DNA of 64,000 nucleotides from Roseateles chitinivorans (GCF_002761755.1 NZ_PEOG01000025.1:1-64000); one strand, 5' to 3'; positions 9,344-18,152 are shown, counted from the stretch's first letter. Made by a program: numbers and translations. The notes: generated from the sequence alone by a model not told the origin.

Positions 9344-10510
9344 TCAGCGGATCATGCCCTGCACGTAGCAGCCAGCGGTGTAGGCGTTGTAGGAGTAGAT
9401 CGCGTCCGTCGTGTCGCGGTCCAGGCGCGTGTACTGGCAACCCACGGTGACGTTGCGCAGCGCTTCCCAGGCCAGGCCCAGGCTGTATTGCTTGGAGTTG
9501 TCCTTGGAACGCACCCCGCCCAGGGCGATGTCGCGATCGCGGCTCAGGCGGGTGAAGCCCACGCCGGCCTGCGCGGTCAGCTTGCCGGTGATGCGGTAGT
9601 TGAACTGGGTCTGGAACGCCGTCTGCACCCGGTTGAAGTCGGACTGGCCGTTGTTGATGCCCAGGTAGTAGGTCTCGACGCCGGTGTCCCGCGACAGCTT
9701 GGTGTTGAGCGTCCAGCGGCCGCCCGGGGCCCAGTTCCAGTTCAGCGAGCCGGTCAGCCCGGTGAAGGTGTCGGAAGTGCTGCGGCTGAGGCGCGCGTTC
9801 AGGCTGCTGGACCCGGTGGCGCGCCACAGCGCCGTCAGGTCGATGTCCTTGCGGTCCCACTCGAAGCCGTTCACCGGCACGCGGCCCTTGGTGTAGCGGC
9901 CGGCCAGCCCGAAGCGCCAGGCGCTGCTGGCGTTGTAGAGCAGGCCCAGCGAGGAGGTGTTCTGCCGGTATTCCTGCGTGTCCCACAGCGGCAGCGAGTA
10001 GTCCCGCTGGCGTCGCACGAAGGTGCCCTCGAGGGTGAACGGCGAGAGCCCCGGCAGTCCCAGACGCACGCTGCCGCCGGCGCTCTGGTCGGTCTGCAGG
10101 TTGCGCTCGGTCGTCGGGGCGATGCCGGTGTTGCTGTTGAAGTCCGCCAGCGTGCGTGCGCGGGTGTAGTCCAGCGTGCCCGACAGGTTGCCCACGGTTT
10201 CCCAGTCCAGGCCGGTGTCCAGGCTGTAGCCGCGGTTGTCCAGCCGGCTGTTGTCCTGGTAGCGGGTGTCGTTGAGGCGGGCGTCGGCATGCAGGCGCTG
10301 GCGGCCCAGGCGCGTGTCCACGCCGGCCAGCAGGCTCAGCGAGGTCAACCGGTCGCTGCTGGCGGCGGCATTCGCGCGGAAGACGTTGTCCGTGTAGTAA
10401 TGGCCCAGCGAGGCGCCCAGGTACCAGGGGCTGCCCTGGTCGCTCTGGGCCCAGCAGGAGGCGGACGCGAGCAGGGCGAACGGCAGCGACAGTCGGTGGA
10501 GGCGGTTCAT
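9344..10510 (-). CDS. EpsL-like outer-membrane beta-barrel protein of exopolysaccharide clusters
   Basis: 388 residues with a signal peptide ending near ASCWAQS (about residue 22). The rest is a chain of amphipathic beta strands with alternating polar and hydrophobic residues, ending QGMIR. Length and the strand-rich pattern resemble the EpsL/outer-membrane beta-barrel proteins found beside polysaccharide polymerisation genes in Burkholderiales. Its position between the priming transferase (21 nt gap) and galE (14 nt gap) supports a role in polymer export or surface attachment. The exact function is not known; family assignment rests on pattern and context. Confidence 0.7.
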   Translation of the reverse strand: MNRLHRLSLPFALLASASCWAQSDQGSPWYLGASLGHYYTDNVFRANAAASSDRLTSLSLLAGVDTRLGRQRLHADARLNDTRYQDNSRLDNRGYSLDTGLDWETVGNLSGTLDYTRARTLADFNSNTGIAPTTERNLQTDQSAGGSVRLGLPGLSPFTLEGTFVRRQRDYSLPLWDTQEYRQNTSSLGLLYNASSAWRFGLAGRYTKGRVPVNGFEWDRKDIDLTALWRATGSSSLNARLSRSTSDTFTGLTGSLNWNWAPGGRWTLNTKLSRDTGVETYYLGINNGQSDFNRVQTAFQTQFNYRITGKLTAQAGVGFTRLSRDRDIALGGVRSKDNSKQYSLGLAWEALRNVTVGCQYTRLDRDTTDAIYSYNAYTAGCYVQGMIR

Positions 10511-10531
10511 CGTCGGAAGGTCTCCTGCGGG

Positions 10532-11929
10532 TCAATAGGCGTGGCGGTCGAAGAGCATCAGCCGCACGGTGCGCACGATGATCTGGAGATCCAGGCCGAG
10601 CGACCAGTTGCGCAGGTACTCCAGATCGTATTCGACACGCGCCTTCATCTTGTCGACGGTGTCGGTCTCGCCGCGCAGGCCGTTGACCTGCGCCCAGCCG
10701 GTGATGCCGGGCTTGACCTTGTGGCGGACCATGTAGGCCTTGATCAGCTGGCGGTACTCCTCGTTGTGCGCGACCGCGTGCGGGCGCGGGCCGACGATGC
10801 TCATGCGGCCCTGCAGCACGTTGATGAACTGCGGCAGCTCGTCCAGCGAGGTCTTGCGGATGAAGGCGCCGAAGGGCGTGATGCGCGGGTCGCCCTTGGT
10901 GGCCTGCTTGACGACGGCGCCGTTGTCCATCGCGCGCATCGAGCGGAACTTGTAGACGACGATCTCCTCGCCGTCCAGGCCGTTGCGGCGCTGCTTGAAG
11001 ATCACCGGACCCGGCGAGCTCAGCTTCACGCCGATCGCCAGCACCAGCAGGATCGGCGAGATCAGCACCAGGATCATTGCCGCCAGGATGATGTCGCTGA
11101 TGCGCTTGACGACCTCGTTGACCCCGGTGAACGGGGTCTCGAGGATGCCCACCACCGGCACGCCGTTCACATCCTGCAGCCGGCCCTGGATGATGCTGAT
11201 GCCGAAGACGTCCGGCACGAAGAACAGCGACGCGGTCGTGCCCTGCAGCTGTTCCAGCAGCTGCAGGATGCGTGGCTGCGAGCCCAGCGGCAGGGTGATG
11301 TAGACCTCGCGCACGCCGTTGGCGCGGACATAGTCGCTCAGCTCCGGCAGCGTGCCCAACACCCGGCCGACGCTGTCGGGATGGAGGCGGTCGTCGGTGC
11401 GGTCGTCGAAGAAGCCCAGGCACTCGACGCCACGGATGGAGCCGAAGGAGAGCGCGCGGCCGACCTTGGCACCCAGCGGGCCGGCGCCGACGATCACCGC
11501 CGTGCGCCGCACCGAAGGCTGCTGCGCGCGCCAGCGCAGCACGCGGCGGCCGATCTCGACGGCCAGGATCTGCGCCAGCGGCGTCAGCAGCGCCCACCAC
11601 AGCAGCACCGGGCGCTCGAAGTAATGGAAGCTGCTGGTGGCGTAGGCGAACATGCCCAGGATCAGCAGCAGCATCAGCCAGGAGCCGACGATGTCGGTCA
11701 CGGCGCTGGCGGGGTGGTCCGAGAAGCGGTTGCGCCCCGGGAAGGTCAGCGCGAACACCAGCATGCACAGCGTGTAGGTGGAGCGCATGACCGGTTCGCC
11801 GAACCAGGCCAGCAGGCACAGGTAGATCAGGACGATCAGCGTCGGTTCCAGGAAAGCCGCGATGAACGACTGGACCGACTGCGGCGCGCTGTAGAAGGTT
11901 CTCTTGTAGTTCCGGTCCTCAAACATCAC
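10532..11929 (-). CDS. Undecaprenyl-phosphate sugar phosphotransferase (priming transferase)
   Basis: 465 residues of the polyprenyl glycosylphosphotransferase family (WcaJ/EpsB type). Four or five N-terminal transmembrane helices occupy about residues 15-130. A Rossmann-like CoA-binding segment follows (AVIVGAGPLGAKVGRAL). The catalytic sugar-transferase domain is C-terminal: a further helix (MILVLISPILLVLAIG), then SPGPVIFKQRRNGLDG, YKFRSM, RKTSLDELPQFINVL, GPRPHAV and the KPGITGWAQVNGLRGE motif. It transfers sugar-1-phosphate, probably glucose or galactose, to undecaprenyl phosphate at the inner membrane. It is the first gene of the minus-strand operon, which diverges from ubiJ across 189 bp. 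Confidence 0.92.
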   Translation of the reverse strand: MMFEDRNYKRTFYSAPQSVQSFIAAFLEPTLIVLIYLCLLAWFGEPVMRSTYTLCMLVFALTFPGRNRFSDHPASAVTDIVGSWLMLLLILGMFAYATSSFHYFERPVLLWWALLTPLAQILAVEIGRRVLRWRAQQPSVRRTAVIVGAGPLGAKVGRALSFGSIRGVECLGFFDDRTDDRLHPDSVGRVLGTLPELSDYVRANGVREVYITLPLGSQPRILQLLEQLQGTTASLFFVPDVFGISIIQGRLQDVNGVPVVGILETPFTGVNEVVKRISDIILAAMILVLISPILLVLAIGVKLSSPGPVIFKQRRNGLDGEEIVVYKFRSMRAMDNGAVVKQATKGDPRITPFGAFIRKTSLDELPQFINVLQGRMSIVGPRPHAVAHNEEYRQLIKAYMVRHKVKPGITGWAQVNGLRGETDTVDKMKARVEYDLEYLRNWSLGLDLQIIVRTVRLMLFDRHAY

Positions 11930-12105
11930 CCGTTGGTCCTTCGTTGCTGCCCTCGTTGCCGTACGGCTGGCGGCTTCGAGGCCGGCCTGCCGCTCCTGTC
12001 CGGCCGGAGCCGGAAATTCTCTCTCAATTCAAACGGCGAACTCGTAACCGGACCCCCTAGCTTGTCACCGGTTCCCTCGTTCGCGAGGCCGCCTCCGGGC
12101 CTGCC

Positions 12106-12111
12106 TACAAT
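12106..12111 (+). promoter_or_regulatory. TACAAT -10 box abutting the ubiJ start
   Basis: TACAAT ends 7 nt before the ubiJ ATG at 12119. If it is the -10 element, transcription would begin at or next to the start codon, giving a leaderless or almost leaderless message. No convincing -35 was found. Confidence 0.4.
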
Positions 12112-12118
12112 CCGCCCC

Positions 12119-12652
12119 ATGCTCCAAGAATGGTCCAAGCTCCTGGCCCCCGCGGTCCAGGATCGCATCACGCTGTTGCTCAACCATGTCATGTCCCGCG
12201 AGCCGGTCGCCACCGCGCGTCTGGCCCCGCACACGGGCAAGACGCTGCGGCTGCGTCTGGCCGGCTGGCCGGCGATGCTGCCGGCCGCGCCGGACCTTCG
12301 GTTGCGCATCACCCCGGCCGGTCTTCTGGAACGGATGGGCGACGAGGATGGCCCTAGGCAAGAACCGGACCTGCTCATCGAACTCGATGCGTCGAATCCG
12401 GCCGCCGCGGCCTTCGCTGCGCTGTCCGGCGCCCGTCCCGACGTGCGGGTGGACGGCGATGCGCAACTGGCCGGTGACTTCAACTGGCTGATCGACCATG
12501 TGCGCTGGGACATCGAGGACGACCTCGCCGCCATCACCGGCCCGGCCGTGGCGCACCAGCTCGGCCGCGTCGGCCGTGCCGCCGCCGGCGCGATGGCGGC
12601 CCTGGCCCGTCAGGCGGGCCGCTTCATGCCGGACGGCCAGGGCCGGGCATGA
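12119..12652 (+). CDS. ubiJ: Ubiquinone biosynthesis accessory factor UbiJ (SCP2 domain)
   Basis: 177 residues. UbiJ has an SCP2-like lipid-binding fold and helps assemble the soluble ubiquinone biosynthesis complex. The SCP2-type stretch covers about residues 40-125: a strand around LRLRLAGWP, then LRLRITPAG, PDLLIELDAS, VRVDGDAQLAGDFNWL and VRWDIEDDLAAITG, which match the conserved core. A helical C-terminal tail follows, as in other UbiJ proteins. Its position 11 nt before ubiB on the same strand supports the call. In many relatives ubiE lies upstream; here the exopolysaccharide operon occupies that place. Confidence 0.88.
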   Translation: MLQEWSKLLAPAVQDRITLLLNHVMSREPVATARLAPHTGKTLRLRLAGWPAMLPAAPDLRLRITPAGLLERMGDEDGPRQEPDLLIELDASNPAAAAFAALSGARPDVRVDGDAQLAGDFNWLIDHVRWDIEDDLAAITGPAVAHQLGRVGRAAAGAMAALARQAGRFMPDGQGRA

Positions 12653-12663
12653 GGTCCTGAGGC

Positions 12664-14217
12664 ATGAGGTATCTGTCCCGCCTGCTGGTCATCGTCTGGA
12701 CCCTCTACCGATTTGGGCTGGATGAGCTGGCGCTGTCGACGCTCAAGCGGCGGCGCTTCCGCTTCCTGCGCCGGCTGATCTCGGTCGGCCGCGCCTGGGA
12801 CCAGCCGCGCGGCGTGCGGCTGCGGCTCGCGCTGGAGCGGCTCGGACCGATCTTCGTCAAGTTCGGGCAGCTGTTGTCGACGCGGCGCGACCTGGTGCCG
12901 CCGGACATGATCGAGGAACTGGCCAAGCTGCAGGACAACGTGCCGCCGTTCCCGGCCGAGCTGTCCCGCGAGCTGATCGAGCGCGCCTTCGGGCGCCGCA
13001 TCGAGGAGCTGTTCGCCACCTTCGAAGCCGAGCCGGTGGCCAGCGCATCGATCGCGCAGGTCCACTTCGCGACGCTGCCGGACGGCCGCGAGGTGGCCGT
13101 GAAGGTGCTGCGGCCGGGGATGCTCGACATCATCGAGGACGACCTGGCGCTGATGCGCACCGTCGCGGGCTGGGTGGAGCGATTCTCCGCCGACGGCCGC
13201 CGGCTCAAGCCGCGCGAGGTGGTCGCCGAGTTCAACACCTACCTGCACGACGAGCTCGACCTGGTGCGCGAGGCCGCCAATGCCGCCCAATTGCGGCGCA
13301 ACATGCAGGACCTGCGCCTGGTGCTGGTGCCGGAGATGATCTGGGAGCTCTGCCGGAGCGAGGTCATCGTGATGGAGCGGATGCGCGGCGTGCCGATCTC
13401 GCAGCTCGAGCGCTTGCGGGAGGCGGGGGTCGACATCAAGAAGCTGGCCCGCGATGGCGTCACGATCTTCTTCACCCAGGTGTTCCGGGACGGCTTCTTC
13501 CATGCCGACATGCACCCCGGGAACATCCAGGTCAGCCTGGATCCGCACACCTTCGGCAACTACGTGGCGCTGGACTTCGGGATCATCGGCACGCTCACCG
13601 AGGTCGACAAGGATTACCTCGCGCAGAACTTCATCGCCTTCTTCCGTCGCGACTACAAGCGCGTGGCTGAGCTCCACATCGAATCCGGCTGGGTCCCGCC
13701 CGAAACCCGGGTCGATGAGCTCGAAGGGGCGGTGCGCACCGTCTGCGAGCCCCATTTCGACAAGCCGCTGAAGGACATCTCGCTCGGCCAGGTGCTGATG
13801 CGGCTGTTTCAGATCTCCCGCAGATTTAACGTCGAGATTCAGCCGCAGCTGGTTTTGCTGCAAAAAACGCTGCTCAACATTGAAGGATTGGGCAGGCAGC
13901 TGGATCCTGAGCTGGACCTCTGGGCCACCGCCAAGCCCTTCCTCGAGCGCTGGATGGATGAGCAGGTGGGTTGGCGCGCCTTCGTGCGGCAACTGAAAAA
14001 GGAGGCGCCGCGCTTCGCGCAGATGGTGCCGGAGTTCCCGCGCCTGATGCACGAGGTGCTGCGCCAACGCGCCGAAGGCGGGCATTCGGATCTGACACGG
14101 CAGCTGCTGCTGGAGCAGCGGCGGACCAATCATCTGCTTCAGACGCTGCTCTGGGGCATCGGCGGCTTCACGCTCGCCCTGGTGCTGACCCAACTCGTCA
14201 TGCGCTGGATCGACTGA
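12664..14217 (+). CDS. ubiB: UbiB, atypical kinase-like ubiquinone biosynthesis protein
   Basis: 517 residues. UbiB is an ADCK-type ATPase needed for ubiquinone synthesis. The family-defining KxGQ motif is at residues 66-69 ([17 protein letters not shown]). The Ala-rich loop region reads [13 protein letters not shown], followed by VAVKVLRPG with the ATP lysine. The catalytic-loop-like stretch is [13 protein letters not shown] and the metal-binding DFG is in ALDFGIIG. Two hydrophobic helices near the C-terminus (about 490-515) anchor it in the membrane. It forms an operon with ubiJ. Confidence 0.96.
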   Translation: MRYLSRLLVIVWTLYRFGLDELALSTLKRRRFRFLRRLISVGRAWDQPRGVRLRLALERLGPIFVKFGQLLSTRRDLVPPDMIEELAKLQDNVPPFPAELSRELIERAFGRRIEELFATFEAEPVASASIAQVHFATLPDGREVAVKVLRPGMLDIIEDDLALMRTVAGWVERFSADGRRLKPREVVAEFNTYLHDELDLVREAANAAQLRRNMQDLRLVLVPEMIWELCRSEVIVMERMRGVPISQLERLREAGVDIKKLARDGVTIFFTQVFRDGFFHADMHPGNIQVSLDPHTFGNYVALDFGIIGTLTEVDKDYLAQNFIAFFRRDYKRVAELHIESGWVPPETRVDELEGAVRTVCEPHFDKPLKDISLGQVLMRLFQISRRFNVEIQPQLVLLQKTLLNIEGLGRQLDPELDLWATAKPFLERWMDEQVGWRAFVRQLKKEAPRFAQMVPEFPRLMHEVLRQRAEGGHSDLTRQLLLEQRRTNHLLQTLLWGIGGFTLALVLTQLVMRWID

Positions 14218-14254
14218 CCGCGCTCGTCCGGCCGGGAGGCCGGGCGCGCCGGGA

Positions 14255-14974
14255 TCAGACCGCGTAGTCGGCGAATTCCTGCTTGAGGCGGGCCCGCAGC
14301 AGGGTCCGGACGCGGTTCACGCGTGAGCGCACGGTGCCGATCGGGATCGCCTGCAGCGCGGCGACCTCGCGGTAGGACTCCTCCTGCAGACATGCCAGAT
14401 CGAAGGTGCAGCGCAGGTCGGGCGACAGGCCCGACAGCGTCACGTCGACGATGCCGGCGAGCTGCCGGTAGGCGACCTGCTGGCTGACGTCCTTGCTTCG
14501 GTCGCGCGAATGGTGGACCGATTCGCCATCCCGCGTGTGCGGCGCGTCGTCCAGGCTTTCCATCTGGCGATTGCGTTTGGCGCAGCGCGCGACATGGTTG
14601 CGAGCGACGTTGGCCGCGATGCCGAAGAACCAGGTCTCGACGGTGGAACGGCCCTGGAAGCGGTCGGCGCAGCGGGTGGCCTCGAGCATGGCGTCCTGGA
14701 TGATGTCGTCCAGCTCGCCCGGTGAGCGCTCGTAGCGACGCAGGAAGCGCTTGAGCTTGCTGGAGTCGCTGCGTGCCTCGTGCGCGATCTTGACGATGTG
14801 GGACAGGACCAGTTGCTGACGCTGCCGGGCCAGCTCCGGGTCGACCGGTTCGTCTGGCGCGGCGTGCGGCGCGGAGGCGCCGTCGCTGGAAGGGTGGGGC
14901 GGCGTGGCGCTCGTCGCCCCGGAGCTCGCGAGGGGGCCGGCCGGGCGGCGTGTGACTTCGGTGTGATGACTCAT
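14255..14974 (-). CDS. ECF-type RNA polymerase sigma factor
   Basis: 239 residues. About 60 N-terminal residues are low complexity (Ala, Pro, Ser). Region 2 covers about 85-150, with GELDDIIQDAMLEATR and RFQGRSTVETWFFGIAANVA, the -10 recognition and core-binding parts. Region 4 covers about 180-235 with SPDLRCTFDLACLQEESY and IGTVRSRVNRVRTLL, a classic helix-turn-helix for the -35. No anti-sigma gene is adjacent. It is the downstream gene of a pair with the SpoA protein (121 nt gap) and converges on ubiB. Secretion systems are sometimes controlled by a dedicated ECF factor; here that link is inference. Its regulon is unknown. Confidence 0.88.
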   Translation of the reverse strand: MSHHTEVTRRPAGPLASSGATSATPPHPSSDGASAPHAAPDEPVDPELARQRQQLVLSHIVKIAHEARSDSSKLKRFLRRYERSPGELDDIIQDAMLEATRCADRFQGRSTVETWFFGIAANVARNHVARCAKRNRQMESLDDAPHTRDGESVHHSRDRSKDVSQQVAYRQLAGIVDVTLSGLSPDLRCTFDLACLQEESYREVAALQAIPIGTVRSRVNRVRTLLRARLKQEFADYAV

Positions 14975-15095
14975 GGACAGACTCGAAGAAGACCTCGGGA
15001 AACCCGTCCGGCGAGGACCCGGACCGCGGTCCGGTGGGTGTCTCCCGGAGCCGGTGGCTCCCTGGGGCAGGGGAGGGAAGAGCGCGCCGCGCGCA

Positions 15096-15317
15096 TCAGC
15101 GCGGGTTGCCCCACTGCAGGACCTCGACCGCCAACCGGCCCTCGGCCTCGACCAACCGGCCGAGGCCGAGCTCGGTGCCGTGAGCGACGATGCGCACGAG
15201 CGCCGGCGTCGAGGTGTCCAGCGGGAGGATCCGACCGGTCGCGAGTCCGCTCAGTTCGCCGACAGTCAGGGCGACGCGGCCGACGATGAAATCCAGGTCT
15301 ACGGTCAGGGCATCCAC
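15096..15317 (-). CDS. Stand-alone SpoA-domain protein (FliN / SctQ C-terminal type)
   Basis: 73 residues from a GTG start at 15317, with GGAG 9 nt upstream. Almost the whole protein is one SpoA (surface presentation of antigens) domain: LDFIVGRVALTVGELSGL, then GRILPLD, VRIVAHGTELGLGRLV and a closing LAVEVLQW. SpoA domains build the cytoplasmic sorting platform of type III secretion systems (SctQ/HrcQ) and the flagellar C-ring (FliN, FliM). The hydrophobic spacing looks closer to SctQ than to FliN. At 73 residues it is shorter than usual FliN (about 100 or more) and has no N-terminal extension. It is not beside any other secretion or flagellar gene, but is paired with an ECF sigma factor. 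Confidence 0.68.
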   Translation of the reverse strand: MDALTVDLDFIVGRVALTVGELSGLATGRILPLDTSTPALVRIVAHGTELGLGRLVEAEGRLAVEVLQWGNPR

Positions 15318-15618
15318 GTTGCGGGGCTCCGGGTGGCGGTGGCAGGGCGTGGAAGGGATTGGAATGGGAGCCCCTTGGCGGCCCCATCCCTGGAACTCGC
15401 GTGAGACATGCGCCCCCTGACCTAAATAGAGGAGCAGACATGCAGATTTATGGTGAGAAGGGGTCGGTCCCCCCGCTCGGGTGCCGCTGAAATGCGGATT
15501 TCCTGAGCGGGAGGACCCTGGTCAGCGGTCCCCGAGGTTCCGGGGATAATCCGCGCGCAATTTTTTGTGCGCCGGACTCCTGCGCTCCCGCCTCCCCGCA
15601 TTCCCAAGGCCCGCTGCC
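15318..15618. other. Non-coding divergent region between SpoA gene and symporter
   Basis: About 300 bp without a convincing gene. It must hold the SpoA/sigma promoter on the minus strand (an AT-richer patch lies near 15421-15450) and the symporter promoter. A GATAAT -10-like box lies at 15545-15550. A 61-codon minus-strand reading frame here has no recognisable features. Confidence 0.5.
15553..15572 (+). promoter_or_regulatory. Hairpin in the symporter leader
   Basis: GCGCGCAA, loop TTTT, TTGTGCGC: an 8-bp stem with one G-U pair, directly after the GATAAT box and 46 bp before the symporter start. It could be an operator or 5' mRNA structure. Confidence 0.35.
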
Positions 15619-17082
15619 ATGCTCCTGACCCTGGTCATCCTTTACCTGCTTGTCACCATCGCGATCGGCCTGTGGGCCGCCAAGCGGGTGAAGAACACGG
15701 CGGACTTCGCCATCGCCGGCCGGCACCTGCCGCTGGTGATGATCGTCACCACCACCTTCGCCACCTGGTTCGGCTCCGAGACCGTGCTGGGCATTCCGGC
15801 CAAGTTCGTGCAGACGGGCCTGAACGGCGTGGTCGAGGATCCGTTCGGCGCGGGCTCCTGCCTGATCCTGGTGGGCCTGTTCTTCGCGGCCAGGCTCTAC
15901 AAGATGACGCTGCTGACGATCAGCGACTACTACCGCGAGCGCTACGGCCGCGTGGTCGAGGTGGTCTGCAGCTTCATCATCATCCTGTCCTACCTGGGCT
16001 GGGTGGCGGCGCAGGTCACGGCGCTGGGCCTGGTGTTCAAGCTGCTGTCGGGGGGCGCGATCAGCATCCCGGTGGGCATGATGATCGGCACGGCGTCGAT
16101 CCTGGCCTACACCCTGTTCGGCGGCATGTGGTCGGTGGCGGTGACCGACTTCATCCAGATGATCATCCTGGTGGTGGGGCTGTCGCTGATCGCCTGGTTC
16201 GCAGCCGACATGGCCGGCGGCGCCGACAAGGTCATCGCACTGGCGTCCAGCCAGGACATGTTCCGCTTCCTGCCCGAGCCGAGCTTCCACGACATCGTGT
16301 TCTTCCTCGGTGCGGCCATCACGATGATGCTGGGCTCGATCCCGCAGCAGGACGTGTTCCAGCGCGTCATGTCGGCCAAGGACATCAAGGCCGCGACCCG
16401 CGGCCCGGTCATCGGCGGCATCTGCTACATCCTGTTCGCCTTCGTGCCGATGTTCATCGTCGTCAGCGCGCTGATCATCATGCCCACCGAGGCCAAGCAG
16501 CTGATCGCCGAGGACCCCCAGCAGGTGATCCCCACGCTGGTGATCGACAAGATGCCCTTCGTGATGCAGGTCGTGTTCTTCGGCGCGCTGCTGTCGGCGC
16601 TGAAGTCGACCGCCTCGGCCACGCTGCTGGCGCCGTCGGTGACCTTCGTCGAGAACATCTGGCGCCAGTTCTTCCCGCGCGTGTCCGACAAGCAGGAACT
16701 GCGCACGATGCGCATCGCGGTGCTGCTGTTCTCGGTCTGCGTCTGCGCCTATGCGATCGCGCTGCAGGGGACGTCGATCTACGAGATGGTCTCCAGCGCC
16801 TACCAGATCACGCTGGTCGGCGCCTTCGTGCCGCTGCTGTTCGGCCTCTACTGGAAGCGCGCGACGACGCAGGGCGCGATCTTCGCGATCGTGCTGGGCG
16901 TGGTTACCTGGATCCTGTTCCTGGTGACGCCGGCCGGCGAGCAGTTCCCCGCCCAGCTGGCGGGCCTGCTGGCGGGCATCGTCGGCATGCTGGTCGGCTC
17001 GCTGGGCCCCCAGGCGATCCGCGACGTGCACGGCAGCCACCACCGCCTGGCCGGCGCGGAGCCGGCGGGCCACTCTATATAA
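15619..17082 (+). CDS. Sodium:solute symporter (SSS family)
   Basis: 487 residues, mostly hydrophobic, with about 13 predicted transmembrane helices; an inner-membrane secondary transporter driven by sodium. Family features are the N-terminal DFAIAGRHLPLVMIVTTTFA, FGSETVLGIPAKF (substrate/sodium site region), ISDYYRERYG, and LGSIPQQDVFQRVMSAKD. The ATG at 15619 begins the first helix; an upstream in-frame GTG would add a polar arm. The substrate cannot be told from sequence. It sits between the SpoA/sigma pair and fmdB, a place where many relatives run straight from ubiB to fmdB, so it is probably part of an insertion. Confidence 0.9.
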   Translation: MLLTLVILYLLVTIAIGLWAAKRVKNTADFAIAGRHLPLVMIVTTTFATWFGSETVLGIPAKFVQTGLNGVVEDPFGAGSCLILVGLFFAARLYKMTLLTISDYYRERYGRVVEVVCSFIIILSYLGWVAAQVTALGLVFKLLSGGAISIPVGMMIGTASILAYTLFGGMWSVAVTDFIQMIILVVGLSLIAWFAADMAGGADKVIALASSQDMFRFLPEPSFHDIVFFLGAAITMMLGSIPQQDVFQRVMSAKDIKAATRGPVIGGICYILFAFVPMFIVVSALIIMPTEAKQLIAEDPQQVIPTLVIDKMPFVMQVVFFGALLSALKSTASATLLAPSVTFVENIWRQFFPRVSDKQELRTMRIAVLLFSVCVCAYAIALQGTSIYEMVSSAYQITLVGAFVPLLFGLYWKRATTQGAIFAIVLGVVTWILFLVTPAGEQFPAQLAGLLAGIVGMLVGSLGPQAIRDVHGSHHRLAGAEPAGHSI

Positions 17083-17100
17083 TTTCGGGTTTTTGACCCG
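17078..17100 (+). promoter_or_regulatory. Candidate fmdB promoter and short hairpin
   Basis: TATAAT at 17078-17083 overlaps the symporter stop codon. It is followed by CGGGT-TTTTG-ACCCG (17086-17100), a 5-bp stem. No good -35 is seen. The hairpin may instead weakly terminate the symporter transcript. Confidence 0.4.
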
Positions 17101-17112
17101 TTCCCCCACCAA

Positions 17113-17457
17113 ATGCCGATCTACGCCTACCGCTGCGGCGCCTGCGGCCACACGAAAGACGTGCTGCAGAAGCTGTCCGATGCCCCGTTGACCCTCTGCC
17201 CCGCCTGTGGCGCGGAGAGCTTCTCGAAGCAAGTCACTGCCGCCGGCTTCCAGCTCAAGGGGTCGGGCTGGTACGTGACCGACTTCCGCGGCGGATCGGG
17301 GGGCGCCAGCGCGCCAGCCACGCCGGCCGCCGCGCCGGCCGCCGGTGGCGAGGCCGCCCCGGCCTCCGGTGGGACCACCGCTGCCTCGTCCGAATCCTCC
17401 TCCGGCACGTCGGCCTCGTCGGGCACCGCCTGCGGCGGTTCCTGCGCCTGCCACTGA
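17113..17457 (+). CDS. FmdB-family zinc-ribbon protein
   Basis: 114 residues. The first 40 form a zinc ribbon with two CxxC pairs (CGAC near residue 8 and CPAC near residue 31), starting MPIYAYRCGACGH as in FmdB proteins. A short segment FQLKGSGWYVTDF, also conserved, follows. The last 50 residues are Ala/Ser/Gly/Thr-rich and end in a small Cys cluster (CGGSCACH). Function is unknown; it has been proposed to regulate transcription or translation. It is the first of three closely spaced genes leading to aspS. Confidence 0.9.
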   Translation: MPIYAYRCGACGHTKDVLQKLSDAPLTLCPACGAESFSKQVTAAGFQLKGSGWYVTDFRGGSGGASAPATPAAAPAAGGEAAPASGGTTAASSESSSGTSASSGTACGGSCACH

Positions 17458-17477
17458 CGCCGAGGCCGGACCCAGGC

Positions 17478-18152
17478 ATGAGAAAGTACATCATCACCGG
17501 CCTGCTGGTCTGGCTCCCGCTCGCGATCACCGTCTGGGTGCTGCTGTGGGTCCTCGGCATGATCGACGGCGTCTTCGTCTGGCTGCTGTCGGCGGTTGGC
17601 GCGGTGCTGCCGCTGTCGGCGCAGACCTCGCTCAAGCAGTTGCACGACATCCCCGGCCTGGGGGTGGTCGTCATGGTGGCGCTGCTGATGCTGACCGGCA
17701 TGTTCGTCGCGAACATCTTCGGCCAGTGGTGGCTCCGCCAATGGGACCGGCTGCTCTACAAGATCCCGATCGTCAAGAGCATCTACAGCTCGGTCAAGCA
17801 GGTCTCGGACACGCTGTTCTCCTCCAGCGGCAACGCCTTCCGTGAAGCCGTGCTGGTGCCGTACCCGCACCAGGGCTCGTGGACGATCGCCTTCGTCACC
17901 GGCAAGCCCGGCGGCGAGGTGGCCCAGCAGCTGGGCACGCTCAGCGGCGCGGATCCGGAGGATCACGTCGCGCTGTACGTGCCGACGACGCCGAACCCGA
18001 CCTCGGGCTTCTTCCTGATGATGCCCCGCGCGCAATTGCGGCCTTTGGCGATGAGCGTCGACGAGGCGCTCAAATACATCATCTCGATGGGGGTCGTCGC
18101 TCCTCAGGGGGAGCCGGCGATCGTCCTGCCGAGCGAGGCCGCCCGAAATTGA
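17478..18152 (+). CDS. DUF502 family membrane protein
   Basis: 224 residues with two N-terminal transmembrane segments (about 8-30 and 60-82), then a soluble domain. Conserved pieces include YKIPIVKSIYSSVKQVSDT, VLVPYPHQGSWTIAFVTG and YVPTTPNPTSGFFLMMP. DUF502 proteins have no established function. It starts 20 nt after fmdB and lies upstream of aspS, the usual neighbourhood for this family in Burkholderiales. Confidence 0.93.
   Translation: MRKYIITGLLVWLPLAITVWVLLWVLGMIDGVFVWLLSAVGAVLPLSAQTSLKQLHDIPGLGVVVMVALLMLTGMFVANIFGQWWLRQWDRLLYKIPIVKSIYSSVKQVSDTLFSSSGNAFREAVLVPYPHQGSWTIAFVTGKPGGEVAQQLGTLSGADPEDHVALYVPTTPNPTSGFFLMMPRAQLRPLAMSVDEALKYIISMGVVAPQGEPAIVLPSEAARN

Noticed and set aside
15422..15607. 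A 61-codon minus-strand frame between SpoA gene and symporter
   Set aside because: No ribosome site, composition unlike its neighbours, overlaps a promoter-like region.
15448..17454. A 668-codon minus-strand open frame opposite the symporter and fmdB
   Set aside because: Shadow of plus-strand genes in high-GC DNA: its translation is rich in Arg, His, Asp and Gln with no fold, while the plus strand encodes recognisable families.
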